Assembly (NCBI RefSeq): GCF_011440305.1
Contig: NZ_JAAOIW010000010.1
Location: 1 to 64,000, forward strand
Reading direction: 5' to 3'
DNA: 64,000 nucleotides
Source of the DNA: Paenibacillus agricola
GTDB taxonomy: Bacteria > Bacillota > Bacilli > Paenibacillales > NBRC-103111
This document shows, in pieces, positions 35,188 through 43,364 of the stretch. Below the pieces are notes generated by a model. The model was not told where the DNA came from. It worked only from the letters and a program-made list of their open reading frames with translations, and did no database searches. The translations under genes and the position numbers were made by a program. The stretch's first letter is position 1. Every line of letters starts with the position of its first letter.

Positions 35188-37197
35188 ATGACGGTCATTA
35201 ATAAAGCGATTGAACAATTATCTATCGATACGATTCGTACACTATCGATCGATGCCATTGAGAAGGCGAATTCCGGTCACCCGGGTATGCCAATGGGTGC
35301 TGCACCTATGGGTTATGAGCTATTCACGAAATTTATGAACCATAATCCAGATAACCCGACATGGATTAACCGGGACCGTTTCGTACTTTCGGCGGGACAT
35401 GGTTCTATGCTGCTATATAGCTTACTGCATTTGAGTGGCTACGATTTGCCAATGGAGGAATTGAAGAAATTCCGCCAATGGGGAAGCAAAACACCTGGTC
35501 ATCCAGAAGTTGGACATACTGCGGGTGTAGACGCTACAACTGGTCCTCTTGGACAAGGCTTGGGCATGGCTGTAGGTATGGCTTTGGCAGAAGCACAGCT
35601 AGGTGACGTGTACAATAAAGAAAAATTCGAAATTGTTGACCACTATACTTATGTTATTTGCGGTGACGGCGACTTGATGGAAGGGCTATCCTCCGAGGCT
35701 GCTTCATTAGCTGGACATTTGAAGCTGGGCAAGCTGATCGTATTGTACGATTCCAATGATATTTCATTGGATGGCGAATTGAATTTAAGCTTCTCGGAAA
35801 ATGTAATGGACCGTTTCGAAGGCTACGGCTGGCAGGTGCTTCGTGTTGATGACGGCAACGATCTGGCAGCGATCCATGACGCAGTTAACCAAGCCCATAC
35901 GGATTATCGCCCTACTTTAATTGAAGTGAAAACCGTGATCGGATACGGAAGCCCGAATAAAGGCGGCAAGGGTGGACATCTAGGTCCCCATGGTTCTCCG
36001 CTAGGTCTTGATGAAGTCTTATTGACAAAGAAATTTTATGCTTGGGATGCCCATGAGGATTTCTTCGTGCCAACCGCAGTAACCGAGCATTTCGCAGAAA
36101 TTAAGAAAAAAGGGATCCAAACCAACGAAAATTGGCAGAAGTTGTTCGATGAGTATGCAGTGGCTTATCCAGAGCTGGCTAAACAATTCCAATTGGCCAT
36201 TAGCGGCGACCTTCCAGAAGGCTGGGACAAGGATATTCCTGAAGGCGCACCAGCCGAAAAGGGAACACGTACAGCTTCCGGTACTGTATTGAACGCAATT
36301 GCCAAAAACGTGCCTTGGCTCGTGGGTGGTTCTGCTGATTTGGAATCGTCGACAATGACGCATTTGAAAGACCTTGGCGTTGTAACAGCTAAAAATTATA
36401 ACGGCCAAAATATTTATTTCGGCGTACGTGAATTCGGTATGGGTGCTGCCATTAATGGTATGCTGCTGCACGGTGGCTTGAAAGTGTTCGGCGGAACCTT
36501 CTTCGTATTCTCCGATTACCTGCGTCCTGCGATTCGCTTGGCTGCCATTATGGGTGTTCCTGCGATCTACGTATTTACCCATGACAGTATTGGTGTCGGT
36601 GAAGATGGTCCTACGCATGAGCCGATCGAGCAATTGGCTGCGCTTCGTATCATTCCAGGCATCACGGTTATCCGTCCGGCTGATGGCAATGAAACAGCAG
36701 CAGCATGGCGTTATGCTGTTGAGAACAAGACAGGCCCTGTTGCCTTAATCTTCTCCCGTCAATCAGCTGCGAAGCTTGAAGGCTCGGCAGAATCGAAAAC
36801 CTTGCTTAGCCGTGGCGCTTATGTGGTGTCCGATGCAGGTAACGGTAAGCCGCAAGCGCAAATTATCGCTACAGGCACAGAAGTACAGCTGGCTATTGCT
36901 GCCCAAACTCAGCTGAATGCAGAAGGCATTGCCGTTCGTGTTATCAGCATGCCAAGCTGGGAGCTTTATGACAAGCAATCCAAAGAATATAAAGATTCCG
37001 TTATTCTTCCTGACGTTAAAGCACGCCTTGCAATTGAAATGGGCAGCCCGTTTGGTTGGGAACGTTATGTAGGCGACCAAGGCGACATCTTGGGGATTAA
37101 CCGTTTTGGTGCGTCCGCTCCAGGACCAACGGTCATCAAAGAGTACGGCTTCTCGGTTGAAAATGTTGTAGCCCGCGTTAAGCAATTGTTGAAATAA
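35188..37197 (+). CDS. tkt: Transketolase
   Basis: The 669-residue protein is a full-length transketolase: thiamine-diphosphate motif [19 protein letters not shown], substrate histidines in [10 protein letters not shown] and [10 protein letters not shown], and the C-terminal [16 protein letters not shown]. It moves two-carbon units in the pentose phosphate pathway. AGGAGG stands 9 nt before the ATG. The ~300-bp upstream region is AT-rich and presumably holds the promoter. Codon use is strongly biased toward translation, as expected for a highly expressed gene. Confidence 0.97.
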   Translation: MTVINKAIEQLSIDTIRTLSIDAIEKANSGHPGMPMGAAPMGYELFTKFMNHNPDNPTWINRDRFVLSAGHGSMLLYSLLHLSGYDLPMEELKKFRQWGSKTPGHPEVGHTAGVDATTGPLGQGLGMAVGMALAEAQLGDVYNKEKFEIVDHYTYVICGDGDLMEGLSSEAASLAGHLKLGKLIVLYDSNDISLDGELNLSFSENVMDRFEGYGWQVLRVDDGNDLAAIHDAVNQAHTDYRPTLIEVKTVIGYGSPNKGGKGGHLGPHGSPLGLDEVLLTKKFYAWDAHEDFFVPTAVTEHFAEIKKKGIQTNENWQKLFDEYAVAYPELAKQFQLAISGDLPEGWDKDIPEGAPAEKGTRTASGTVLNAIAKNVPWLVGGSADLESSTMTHLKDLGVVTAKNYNGQNIYFGVREFGMGAAINGMLLHGGLKVFGGTFFVFSDYLRPAIRLAAIMGVPAIYVFTHDSIGVGEDGPTHEPIEQLAALRIIPGITVIRPADGNETAAAWRYAVENKTGPVALIFSRQSAAKLEGSAESKTLLSRGAYVVSDAGNGKPQAQIIATGTEVQLAIAAQTQLNAEGIAVRVISMPSWELYDKQSKEYKDSVILPDVKARLAIEMGSPFGWERYVGDQGDILGINRFGASAPGPTVIKEYGFSVENVVARVKQLLK

Positions 37198-37255
37198 GCA
37201 TCAGCGCCTTAACATGCATCAGCTTTTTAATTCCTCTAAAGGAGAGCACACAGCC

Positions 37256-37573
37256 ATGTCCCAGTTCGATCAAGTTTCGGCCGTTAAGAAAGCGAATATA
37301 TATTTTGAAGGTAAAGTAACTAGCCGTACCATCGTGTTCGCGGATGGCACGAAAAAAACACTGGGCATTATGCTACCAGGCGAATATGAGTTTGGTACGG
37401 ATGTCAAAGAAATTATGGAGATTCAAGCTGGGGAGCTGAAGGTATTGCTTCCTGGTGCAGAAGAATGGCTACATATTGACGGTACAGGAGAATTCACCGT
37501 GCCTGCCAATGCCAAGTTCAAGCTAGAGGTTACCGCAGCAACTGATTATATTTGCTCTTATATCGCAGAGTAG
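37256..37573 (+). CDS. ppnP: Pyrimidine/purine nucleoside phosphorylase
   Basis: The 105-residue protein is a one-domain cupin of the PpnP (YaiE) family: KANIYFEGKVTSRTI, GTKKTLGIMLPGEYEFGT, EIMEIQAGELKVLLPG and FTVPANAKFKLEV. It phosphorolyses a range of nucleosides to base plus ribose-1-phosphate. The ATG at 37256 has AAAGGAGAG upstream. It lies 58 nt behind tkt, and joint expression would link ribose-phosphate release to the pentose pathway. Confidence 0.9.
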   Translation: MSQFDQVSAVKKANIYFEGKVTSRTIVFADGTKKTLGIMLPGEYEFGTDVKEIMEIQAGELKVLLPGAEEWLHIDGTGEFTVPANAKFKLEVTAATDYICSYIAE

Positions 37574-37615
37574 GCATCCAGTTCAAGCTAATTAAGGATG
37601 GATAACTGCAATGGA

Positions 37616-37660
37616 AAATACCCTGTCGGACGCATGTACGCGGTTTGACAGGGTATTTTT
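37616..37660 (+). terminator. Terminator after ppnP
   Basis: AAATACCCTGTC pairs with GACAGGGTATTT and is followed by a T-run. Confidence 0.9.
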
Positions 37661-37740
37661 AGCTTTAAGCCAGTGTTGCCGGATTATGGGTTAAGCCTAG
37701 TTGAAGGTTAATAGGCAGTTGAAGGCTTAAGTAGGGAATT

Positions 37741-39012
37741 CTAATAGGGGTTCTCGGCGGTTTCGTAGTCCTCACCAGAGATGAATGGATAAATGGCGAT
37801 ATAATCCTCGATCTTCAAGCGCACATAAGGAGCCAGTCCAGACAGCATGCATCCGTAACGGAAATTGCCATTATCATTCTCGATGCGAATTACCTTTGCC
37901 GTTATAGGGGGAAGGTCAGCCTCCTGCGGAAAATGGATCACAACGAACATATCCTGTGCCAGTGGGAATGGTGAGACGATCTGGATGCCGGTTTCAGATA
38001 AATCAAACAGCTGGCCTTCGATCGTTTGCCCGGTAAATGCACCTTCCTGCTCCCATTGATAAACCGATAGCAGCAAGGGAATATTAAGGTGTAGACGCGT
38101 ATTGCGCCGCCGCTCCTGCCCCGAAGCTTGCTTGGTTACTTCCGTGTGCATCCAATCCTCATAGCAACGGATGATTGAGCTCGTATCCTGGTCACCGAGC
38201 CCTTTGGCGAGCCCGATCTGAAACATGCTGGTCGCCGCTTTTTGTAAGGGCAAGGGCAGCTGGTAGCTGTTGGATAAATCGCCGGCAAGCAGCAAGTCCT
38301 TCAGCATTAATTGCAGCGAGAACTGGTTGCGGAAATCGCGGTTGATGATTTTGTCACCTTTGGATTCCACCTGCTTGCTGGAGGCTCCACCGGCAAGCAC
38401 CACCTCAACAAAGCGTTCGGGGTCCAAGCCCGCCTTGGTAGCCATCGATAGGCCTTCGATAAAGCCAAGCAGGTTTACGGCAGCGATTGTATTGTGGGCT
38501 AGCTTGGCAGCCGATCCGGAACCGGAAGCGCCCATGTGGACGATTCTCGTGCCCATCGCTTCGAATACGGGCCGTTGCTTGTCCAGTGCGGATTGGCTGC
38601 CGCCGACCATAAATACCAAGGTGCCATTCTCCGCACCAGGCTTGCTTCCGGTGACGGGGGCATCGAGGAATTCGATAGCGCGCTCCTGCAGCGCCTTGTG
38701 AATACGTTGGCTCGTCTCAGGGGAGACCGTACTGCAATCGATGACGGTTTGTCCTGCGGACAAGCCATCGAGCATGCCGGTCTTGCCTAGGATAAGCTCC
38801 TGTACCGTGGCATCATCGCTTAGCATCGTAATAAGGACATCGGCTTCTTGTGCCGCTTCGGTCGGCGTACTTGCAGCAGTGGCGCCGAGAACAACGAGCG
38901 CATCAGCTTTGCTAGCCGTACGGTTGTAGACGGTTACAGAAAACCCTCTCTTCAACAAATTGATAACCATAGGCGTCCCCATTGTGCCCAGTCCAATAAA
39001 TCCTACCTTCAT
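37741..39012 (-). CDS. Beta-hydroxyacid dehydrogenase fused to a PilZ domain
   Basis: One uninterrupted frame encodes 423 residues. Residues 1-~290 are an NAD(P)-dependent 3-hydroxyisobutyrate-type dehydrogenase: GFIGLGTMG (cofactor), DAPVTGSKPGAENGTL (substrate) and the catalytic lysine in SAAKLAHN. Residues ~299-415 are a PilZ domain with both c-di-GMP motifs: RRNTR (302-306, RxxxR) and D337-L-S339-E-T-G342 (DxSxxG). PilZ domains bind c-di-GMP. The fusion suggests c-di-GMP control of enzyme activity or location. AGAGGTGATG precedes the start. I know of no characterised protein of this architecture. Confidence 0.9.
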   Translation of the reverse strand: MKVGFIGLGTMGTPMVINLLKRGFSVTVYNRTASKADALVVLGATAASTPTEAAQEADVLITMLSDDATVQELILGKTGMLDGLSAGQTVIDCSTVSPETSQRIHKALQERAIEFLDAPVTGSKPGAENGTLVFMVGGSQSALDKQRPVFEAMGTRIVHMGASGSGSAAKLAHNTIAAVNLLGFIEGLSMATKAGLDPERFVEVVLAGGASSKQVESKGDKIINRDFRNQFSLQLMLKDLLLAGDLSNSYQLPLPLQKAATSMFQIGLAKGLGDQDTSSIIRCYEDWMHTEVTKQASGQERRRNTRLHLNIPLLLSVYQWEQEGAFTGQTIEGQLFDLSETGIQIVSPFPLAQDMFVVIHFPQEADLPPITAKVIRIENDNGNFRYGCMLSGLAPYVRLKIEDYIAIYPFISGEDYETAENPY

Positions 39013-39121
39013 TAGCGCATCACCTCTGCTCTTATTGTAGCATTTTAGGTAGACACTGGGAATGAGGGGCTTGCATTTAAGTTGAGAATTAAAGTATTCT
39101 AAGTTTGTGTGGCGCTGGCCA

Positions 39122-39136
39122 TGATAATGATTATCA
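39122..39136. promoter_or_regulatory. Perfect Fur-type box over the pgi ribosome binding site
   Basis: TGATAATGATTATCA is a perfect 7-1-7 inverted repeat and equals the Bacillus Fur consensus TGATAATNATTATCA. Its last base is the first base of the AGGAGG site of pgi. A repressor bound here would block transcription of the mRNA start region. PerR and Zur boxes are related, so the regulator could be another Fur-family member. Confidence 0.75.
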
Positions 39137-39148
39137 GGAGGATGACAA

Positions 39149-40504
39149 ATGAGCAGTAAGCTTAAGTTTGATTACAGTAAAGCTCTTTCTTTTATACAAC
39201 AGCATGAGGTTGACTATTTGGCGGCACCCATCCAATTAGCGCATGATCAATTACATAATAAAACAGGGACGGGCTCCGATTATTTGGGCTGGATCGACCT
39301 TCCTGTCGATTATGATAAAGAAGAATTTGCACGCATCCAAAAAGCGGCTAAGAAAATCGGCTCCGATTCCGATGTCTTAATCGTCATTGGTATTGGCGGT
39401 TCTTACCTAGGAGCCAGAGCGGCGATTGAGATGTTAACCCACTCTTTCTACAATTTGCTGCCTAAGGACAAGCGCAAGACGCCTGAGATTTATTTTGTCG
39501 GCAACAATATCAGCTCGACTTATGTGACACATTTGCTAGAGATGCTTGAAGGCAAAGATTTATCTGTCAATGTAATCTCCAAATCCGGTACAACGACAGA
39601 GCCTGCAATCGCCTTCCGTATTTTCCGTGAGCTGCTAGAGAAGAAATATGGAGTCGAGGAAGCGCGCAAACGGATATACGCTACTACAGACCACTCAAAG
39701 GGTGCTCTTAAGAAGCTGGCTACCGCAGAAGGCTATGAGTCCTTCGTCATTCCAGACGACGTAGGCGGTCGTTATTCCGTGCTGACAGCGGTCGGTTTGT
39801 TGCCCATCGCCGCAGCTGGTGTCGATATTGAAGCGATTATGCGTGGTGCTGCAGATGCAAAGGCAGAATACAGCAATCCTAAGCTTGAAGAAAATGAAAG
39901 CTATCAATATGCGGCTGTACGCAATGCCTTGTACCGTAAAGGGAAAACAACGGAAATTTTGGTCAACTACGAGCCTTCCCTGCATTTTGTATCGGAATGG
40001 TGGAAGCAGTTATTCGGAGAAAGTGAAGGCAAGGACAATAAAGGGATTTTCCCGGCTGCTGTCGATTTCTCGACCGATTTGCATTCCATGGGACAATTTG
40101 TTCAAGAAGGCAATCGTACGTTGTTTGAGACCGTGATCCAGGTTTCCGAGGCAGCAGAGCAGATTACGATTGGAACCGACGCTAACGATTTGGATGGCTT
40201 GAATTTCTTGAGTGGCAAGACGATGGATTTCGTCAACAAGAAAGCGTTCGAAGGCACCATGCTGGCACACACAGACGGCGGCGTGCCGAACCTGATCGTG
40301 ACCATTCCCGATACAAGCGCTTATACGTTTGGCTACCTCGTCTACTTCTTCGAGAAAGCATGCGGAATCAGCGGCTACTTGTTAGGCGTTAATCCGTTCG
40401 ACCAACCGGGTGTAGAAGCATACAAGAAGAACATGTTTGCATTGCTGGGCAAGCCTGGTTATGAGACAGAGAAAGCTGAGCTTGAGGCAAGGCTTACGAA
40501 GTAA
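39149..40504 (+). CDS. pgi: Glucose-6-phosphate isomerase
   Basis: The 451-residue protein has the short (Bacillus-type) PGI form: [34 protein letters not shown] for phosphate binding, [16 protein letters not shown], and the C-terminal [20 protein letters not shown] with the catalytic region. It interconverts glucose-6-phosphate and fructose-6-phosphate. AGGAGG stands 7 nt before the ATG and is overlapped by a perfect Fur box. A terminator follows at once, so the gene is probably monocistronic. Confidence 0.97.
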   Translation: MSSKLKFDYSKALSFIQQHEVDYLAAPIQLAHDQLHNKTGTGSDYLGWIDLPVDYDKEEFARIQKAAKKIGSDSDVLIVIGIGGSYLGARAAIEMLTHSFYNLLPKDKRKTPEIYFVGNNISSTYVTHLLEMLEGKDLSVNVISKSGTTTEPAIAFRIFRELLEKKYGVEEARKRIYATTDHSKGALKKLATAEGYESFVIPDDVGGRYSVLTAVGLLPIAAAGVDIEAIMRGAADAKAEYSNPKLEENESYQYAAVRNALYRKGKTTEILVNYEPSLHFVSEWWKQLFGESEGKDNKGIFPAAVDFSTDLHSMGQFVQEGNRTLFETVIQVSEAAEQITIGTDANDLDGLNFLSGKTMDFVNKKAFEGTMLAHTDGGVPNLIVTIPDTSAYTFGYLVYFFEKACGISGYLLGVNPFDQPGVEAYKKNMFALLGKPGYETEKAELEARLTK

Positions 40505-40516
40505 TTGCAGCTAGAC

Positions 40517-40557
40517 AAAGCGGTACACCTTATCTTGATGGTGTGCTGCTTTTTTTG
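40517..40557 (+). terminator. Terminator after pgi
   Basis: AAGCGGTACACC pairs imperfectly with GGTGTGCTGCTT and is followed by T7. Confidence 0.85.
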
Positions 40558-40586
40558 CATCAAATGGATAAGCAAGGAGGCGGCTC

Positions 40587-41243
40587 ATGCTAGATCAGTT
40601 CAAGACAGTTAAAGGGCTCGGGAGTGATGAAATCATCATCAAAAAATCACGGTTTATTGGTCATGCCAAGCCGGTGGCCACTGAGGAGGAGGCAGCACGA
40701 TTTATTGAAAGCATCAAGCAGCAGCATAAGACGGCTACACACAATTGTTCAGCATATATGGTTGGGCAGCGTGACGAAATCCAGAAGCAGTCGGATGATG
40801 GGGAGCCCAGCGGTACAGCGGGCAGGCCGATCATGGAGGTCATTAAGCACCAGGGCTTGAAAAATATAGCCGTTGTCGTTACCCGATATTTTGGAGGCAT
40901 TATGCTAGGAGCTGGCGGATTGGTGCGTGCCTATACCGATGCAGCCGTTGCAGGCATTGCAGCTGCGGAGCCGGTGTACCAGGTGCTGCACCGTGAAGTG
41001 CTTGTTGAAATTGATTATACGTGGCATGGCAAAGTAGAAAACGAGCTGCGTGGCCGTAAGATGCTGCTAGGTGAAACGTTGTTTACAGATAAAGTAACAA
41101 TGGTTTGTTTGCCGATTGCCGGTGAGGCGGAGCTATTTGTAGCTGCAATGAGGGACATTACGCAAGGCCAGGGCTTGATTTCATTGGGAGCCGAGCAATA
41201 CATCGAGCATGCAGAAAGGCAGCCTAATGGAGACAATAATTAG
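40587..41243 (+). CDS. YigZ/IMPACT family protein
   Basis: The 218-residue protein has an N-terminal UPF0029/IMPACT domain with KKSRFIGHAKPV, THNCSAYMVG, SDDGEPSGTAGRPIME and VTRYFGGIMLGAGGLVRAY, followed by a C-terminal DUF1949-type ferredoxin-like domain. The YigZ family has been linked to translation or nucleic-acid binding, but no enzymatic role is settled. AAGGAGGCGG precedes the ATG. Confidence 0.93.
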   Translation: MLDQFKTVKGLGSDEIIIKKSRFIGHAKPVATEEEAARFIESIKQQHKTATHNCSAYMVGQRDEIQKQSDDGEPSGTAGRPIMEVIKHQGLKNIAVVVTRYFGGIMLGAGGLVRAYTDAAVAGIAAAEPVYQVLHREVLVEIDYTWHGKVENELRGRKMLLGETLFTDKVTMVCLPIAGEAELFVAAMRDITQGQGLISLGAEQYIEHAERQPNGDNN

Positions 41244-41402
41244 CAGGAATAAAGTCAGCCTTACAGCGAACATAGGTGCTATAATAGTGATAAATCCAGG
41301 ATCGCCTACCTATACCAAAACCATAAACATATCGCAGAGGTAGGCAACAACGCCAAATTACCCGAACGGGTCTTGTTTAAATAAAACCAGGAAAGCGAGT
41401 GA

Positions 41403-41996
41403 ATGGTATTGGCCAGAAAAGCGGTCGTACAGGAACTGAGTCGGGAAAGGATATTGGATGAGGCAAGGCTGCTCTTCGCTGAGCATGGCTATCAAGCTTT
41501 GACGATGCGAAGTATTGCAAAAGCCATGGGCTATAGCCACGGAGCCTTATATTATCATTTTAAAGAAAAAGCGGATCTGTTCTACACCTTGGTCAATCGA
41601 GATTTTAATATGCTGTTGGACCGCCAAAGAGAGATGCTGGCCCGTACCCGCATGGGCGATCTGGGGCAATTGCAAAAGCTGATGCAGGAGTTTATCCACT
41701 TTGGCTTAGAGAATCCTTACCACTATGAGATTATGTTCATGATTAACAATTCGGAATTGCAGTTGTATTCCCGAACTGAGCAAGCACAATGCCTGGAGTT
41801 ATTCGCAACGGTCGTGCGTTCCGTGATTGCGAGTAATCCAGGCAATGAGCATAAGATGTACACGTTGCCCTGGAGCTTGTTTATGTCCATGCATGGCTTT
41901 ATTTCTTACAATATTCGCTACCAGCAATCCTATGAGGATGTCAAGAAGCTTGCCGAGCAGCACGTGAAATTTTTGAGTGAAGGCTTGCTTTATTAG
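41403..41996 (+). CDS. TetR family transcriptional regulator
   Basis: The 197-residue protein has an N-terminal TetR helix-turn-helix (RILDEARLLFAEHGYQALTM, then SIAKAMGYSHGALYYHFK) and a helical ligand-binding domain. The C-terminus resembles the WHG-type domain of small-molecule sensors. It stands alone, about 160 nt after yigZ; the convergent neighbour at 42021 is unlikely to be its target. The effector is unknown. Confidence 0.9.
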   Translation: MVLARKAVVQELSRERILDEARLLFAEHGYQALTMRSIAKAMGYSHGALYYHFKEKADLFYTLVNRDFNMLLDRQREMLARTRMGDLGQLQKLMQEFIHFGLENPYHYEIMFMINNSELQLYSRTEQAQCLELFATVVRSVIASNPGNEHKMYTLPWSLFMSMHGFISYNIRYQQSYEDVKKLAEQHVKFLSEGLLY

Positions 41997-42020
41997 GGAT
42001 TACCCACTAATGTTGAAGAC

Positions 42021-42422
42021 TTAGCCATGCGTAAATTGCACCAGGCAGTTACGCTGCCGCGGACCATCAAACTCGCAGAAATAAATCCCTTGCCAACGTC
42101 CGAGAATAAGACGCCCTCCTGCGACAAGCACGGTTTGGGAGGAGCCGACTGTAATCGCTTTTAGATGCGCGGCAGTGTTGCCTTCCGCATGCTGGTACTG
42201 TGGATGCTCCCAGGGGTAAACCTCATTTAAGCGCATAAGCACATCCGCTTTCACATCGGGATCGGCATTCTCATTAATCGTGACGCCTGCGGTCGTGTGC
42301 GGGCAATAAATGGTAGCGGTTCCATCCTCCATCGATGCTTGCTTCAAGAGCTTAACAATGTGCTGGGTAATATCGATCATTTCATCGCGACGGTTAGTCT
42401 GAATATGCAGGGTATGAATCAA
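42021..42422 (-). CDS. YjbQ family protein (secondary thiamine-phosphate synthase enzyme)
   Basis: The 133-residue product is a full UPF0047/YjbQ protein: IDITQHIVKLLKQ, CPHTTAGVTINENADPDVK (histidine of the phosphate site), AEGNTAAHLKAITVGSS and LGRWQGIYFCEFDGPRQR. The start is TTG at 42422 because AGGAGG sits 8 nt upstream; an ATG further upstream lies in front of that site. Members show weak thiamine-phosphate synthase activity, but the true role is not settled. Confidence 0.93.
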   Translation of the reverse strand: MIHTLHIQTNRRDEMIDITQHIVKLLKQASMEDGTATIYCPHTTAGVTINENADPDVKADVLMRLNEVYPWEHPQYQHAEGNTAAHLKAITVGSSQTVLVAGGRLILGRWQGIYFCEFDGPRQRNCLVQFTHG

Positions 42423-42555
42423 TACAATCGCCTCCTTGTTCATCCTATTATAATATATCGCCGGAATCATCACAAAACATGTTACAATAAGGGAATGATT
42501 ATAATAGGCTATGCAGCCAATCGGCAGAAATTGTCGCGAAAGGATGATGAGAGCA

Positions 42556-42780
42556 ATGAATTTATCGGAAAATACTTTAGCCAATACAGAATTTATGATG
42601 GAAGCCATTAAAACAAAGCTGCGGATGGCAACGGGAGCCGCTTTGAAAGCGATGGAGCTAAACGATGAAAAATATGAGGATTTAAAGGATATATATGAAA
42701 TGGTGGCAGGAAAATCACAATTCAGCATTAGTGAAATGGAAGCCATTACGATGGAATTAGGGCGGTTGCGCAAAGTCTAA
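42556..42780 (+). CDS. DUF1128 family protein
   Basis: The 74-residue helical protein has the DUF1128 pattern: NLSENTLANTEFMMEAIKTK, then ELNDEKYEDLKDIYEMV and FSISEMEAITMELG. Three in-frame ATG codons lie close together; 42556 is best spaced from AAAGGATGA. DUF1128 proteins are small conserved proteins of Bacillales with no known role. The gene is divergent from yjbQ, with 133 bp between the starts. Confidence 0.85.
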   Translation: MNLSENTLANTEFMMEAIKTKLRMATGAALKAMELNDEKYEDLKDIYEMVAGKSQFSISEMEAITMELGRLRKV

Positions 42781-42891
42781 CAGGGACAACTATACACGCA
42801 ATCCAGAGTAAGCTCTCATATCCTATAGCGTAGTCCTGAGTGTTAGTGAAGCAGCTGTTCTCAGGTAACGTAGGGATGGAGGTGGAGGCAT

Positions 42892-43230
42892 ATGCGACAA
42901 ACCATTGTTAAAAAAGATGTCCAGAAGCTAGTAGGGCGAACTATTTATGCAATTAAAAAAGATGGAACTGCCGTAAGCGGCAAGCTCGTTCGCATTAGCG
43001 GAAATCGTTTAATTGTAGCTCCGATTAAAGGCAAGAAAGTGAAGGTTTCGGCGCTGATTCCACTTGTGCTTTTTGATCTATTGGCGATCGGCACAGCACC
43101 TTTTGCTGGTTTTGGAGGCTTCGGTCCTGGTTTCGGTCCTGGCTTCGGTCCTGGTTTCGGTCCTGGCTTCGGTCCTGGCTTTGGTCCTGGCTTTGGCCCT
43201 GGCTTTGGTCCTGGCTTCGGGGTCTTTTAA
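42892..43230 (+). CDS. Small protein with (GFGP)8 tail
   Basis: This is a 112-residue protein. Residues 1-~52 form a basic small beta-barrel-like domain (VGRTIYAIKKDGTAVSGKLV, NRLIVAPIKGKKVKV). A hydrophobic stretch (SALIPLVLFDLLAIGTAP) follows, and the tail is eight exact Gly-Phe-Gly-Pro repeats ending GFGVF. The tail is encoded by 12-bp tandem repeats. A well-spaced GGAGGTGGAGG precedes the ATG. The layout recalls spore-coat or surface proteins with low-complexity tails, but I cannot assign one. Confidence 0.8.
   Translation: MRQTIVKKDVQKLVGRTIYAIKKDGTAVSGKLVRISGNRLIVAPIKGKKVKVSALIPLVLFDLLAIGTAPFAGFGGFGPGFGPGFGPGFGPGFGPGFGPGFGPGFGPGFGVF
43117..43212 (+). repeat. Eight tandem 12-bp coding repeats
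   Basis: The unit is GG(C/T)TT(C/T)GGTCCT or a one-base variant, with eight copies in frame. The differences are silent third positions (TTC/TTT, GGC/GGT, CCT kept), so the protein repeat is exact while the DNA repeat is not. Confidence 0.9.
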
Positions 43231-43255
43231 CACATGTAGCGCAAGCAAACAGCAA

Positions 43256-43293
43256 GCCTGGTTTTCTCCGAGTGGAGGGTGCCAGGTTTTTTT
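43256..43293 (+). terminator. Terminator after the GFGP-repeat gene
   Basis: GCCTGG pairs with CCAGGT, with an inner CTCC/GGAG helix, and runs into T7. Confidence 0.75.
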
Positions 43294-43364
43294 GTGCTGT
43301 TATGTAAGTCCGATGAATCAACGATTGACCTGATGCCAAAGACCAATCAAAGTCAGGCTGCGAT

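Noticed and set aside
42425-42773. Longer YjbQ frame (250 residues)
   Set aside because: The upstream part has no ribosome site, lies opposite the DUF1128 gene and is not part of the YjbQ fold. The TTG start behind AGGAGG explains the gene.
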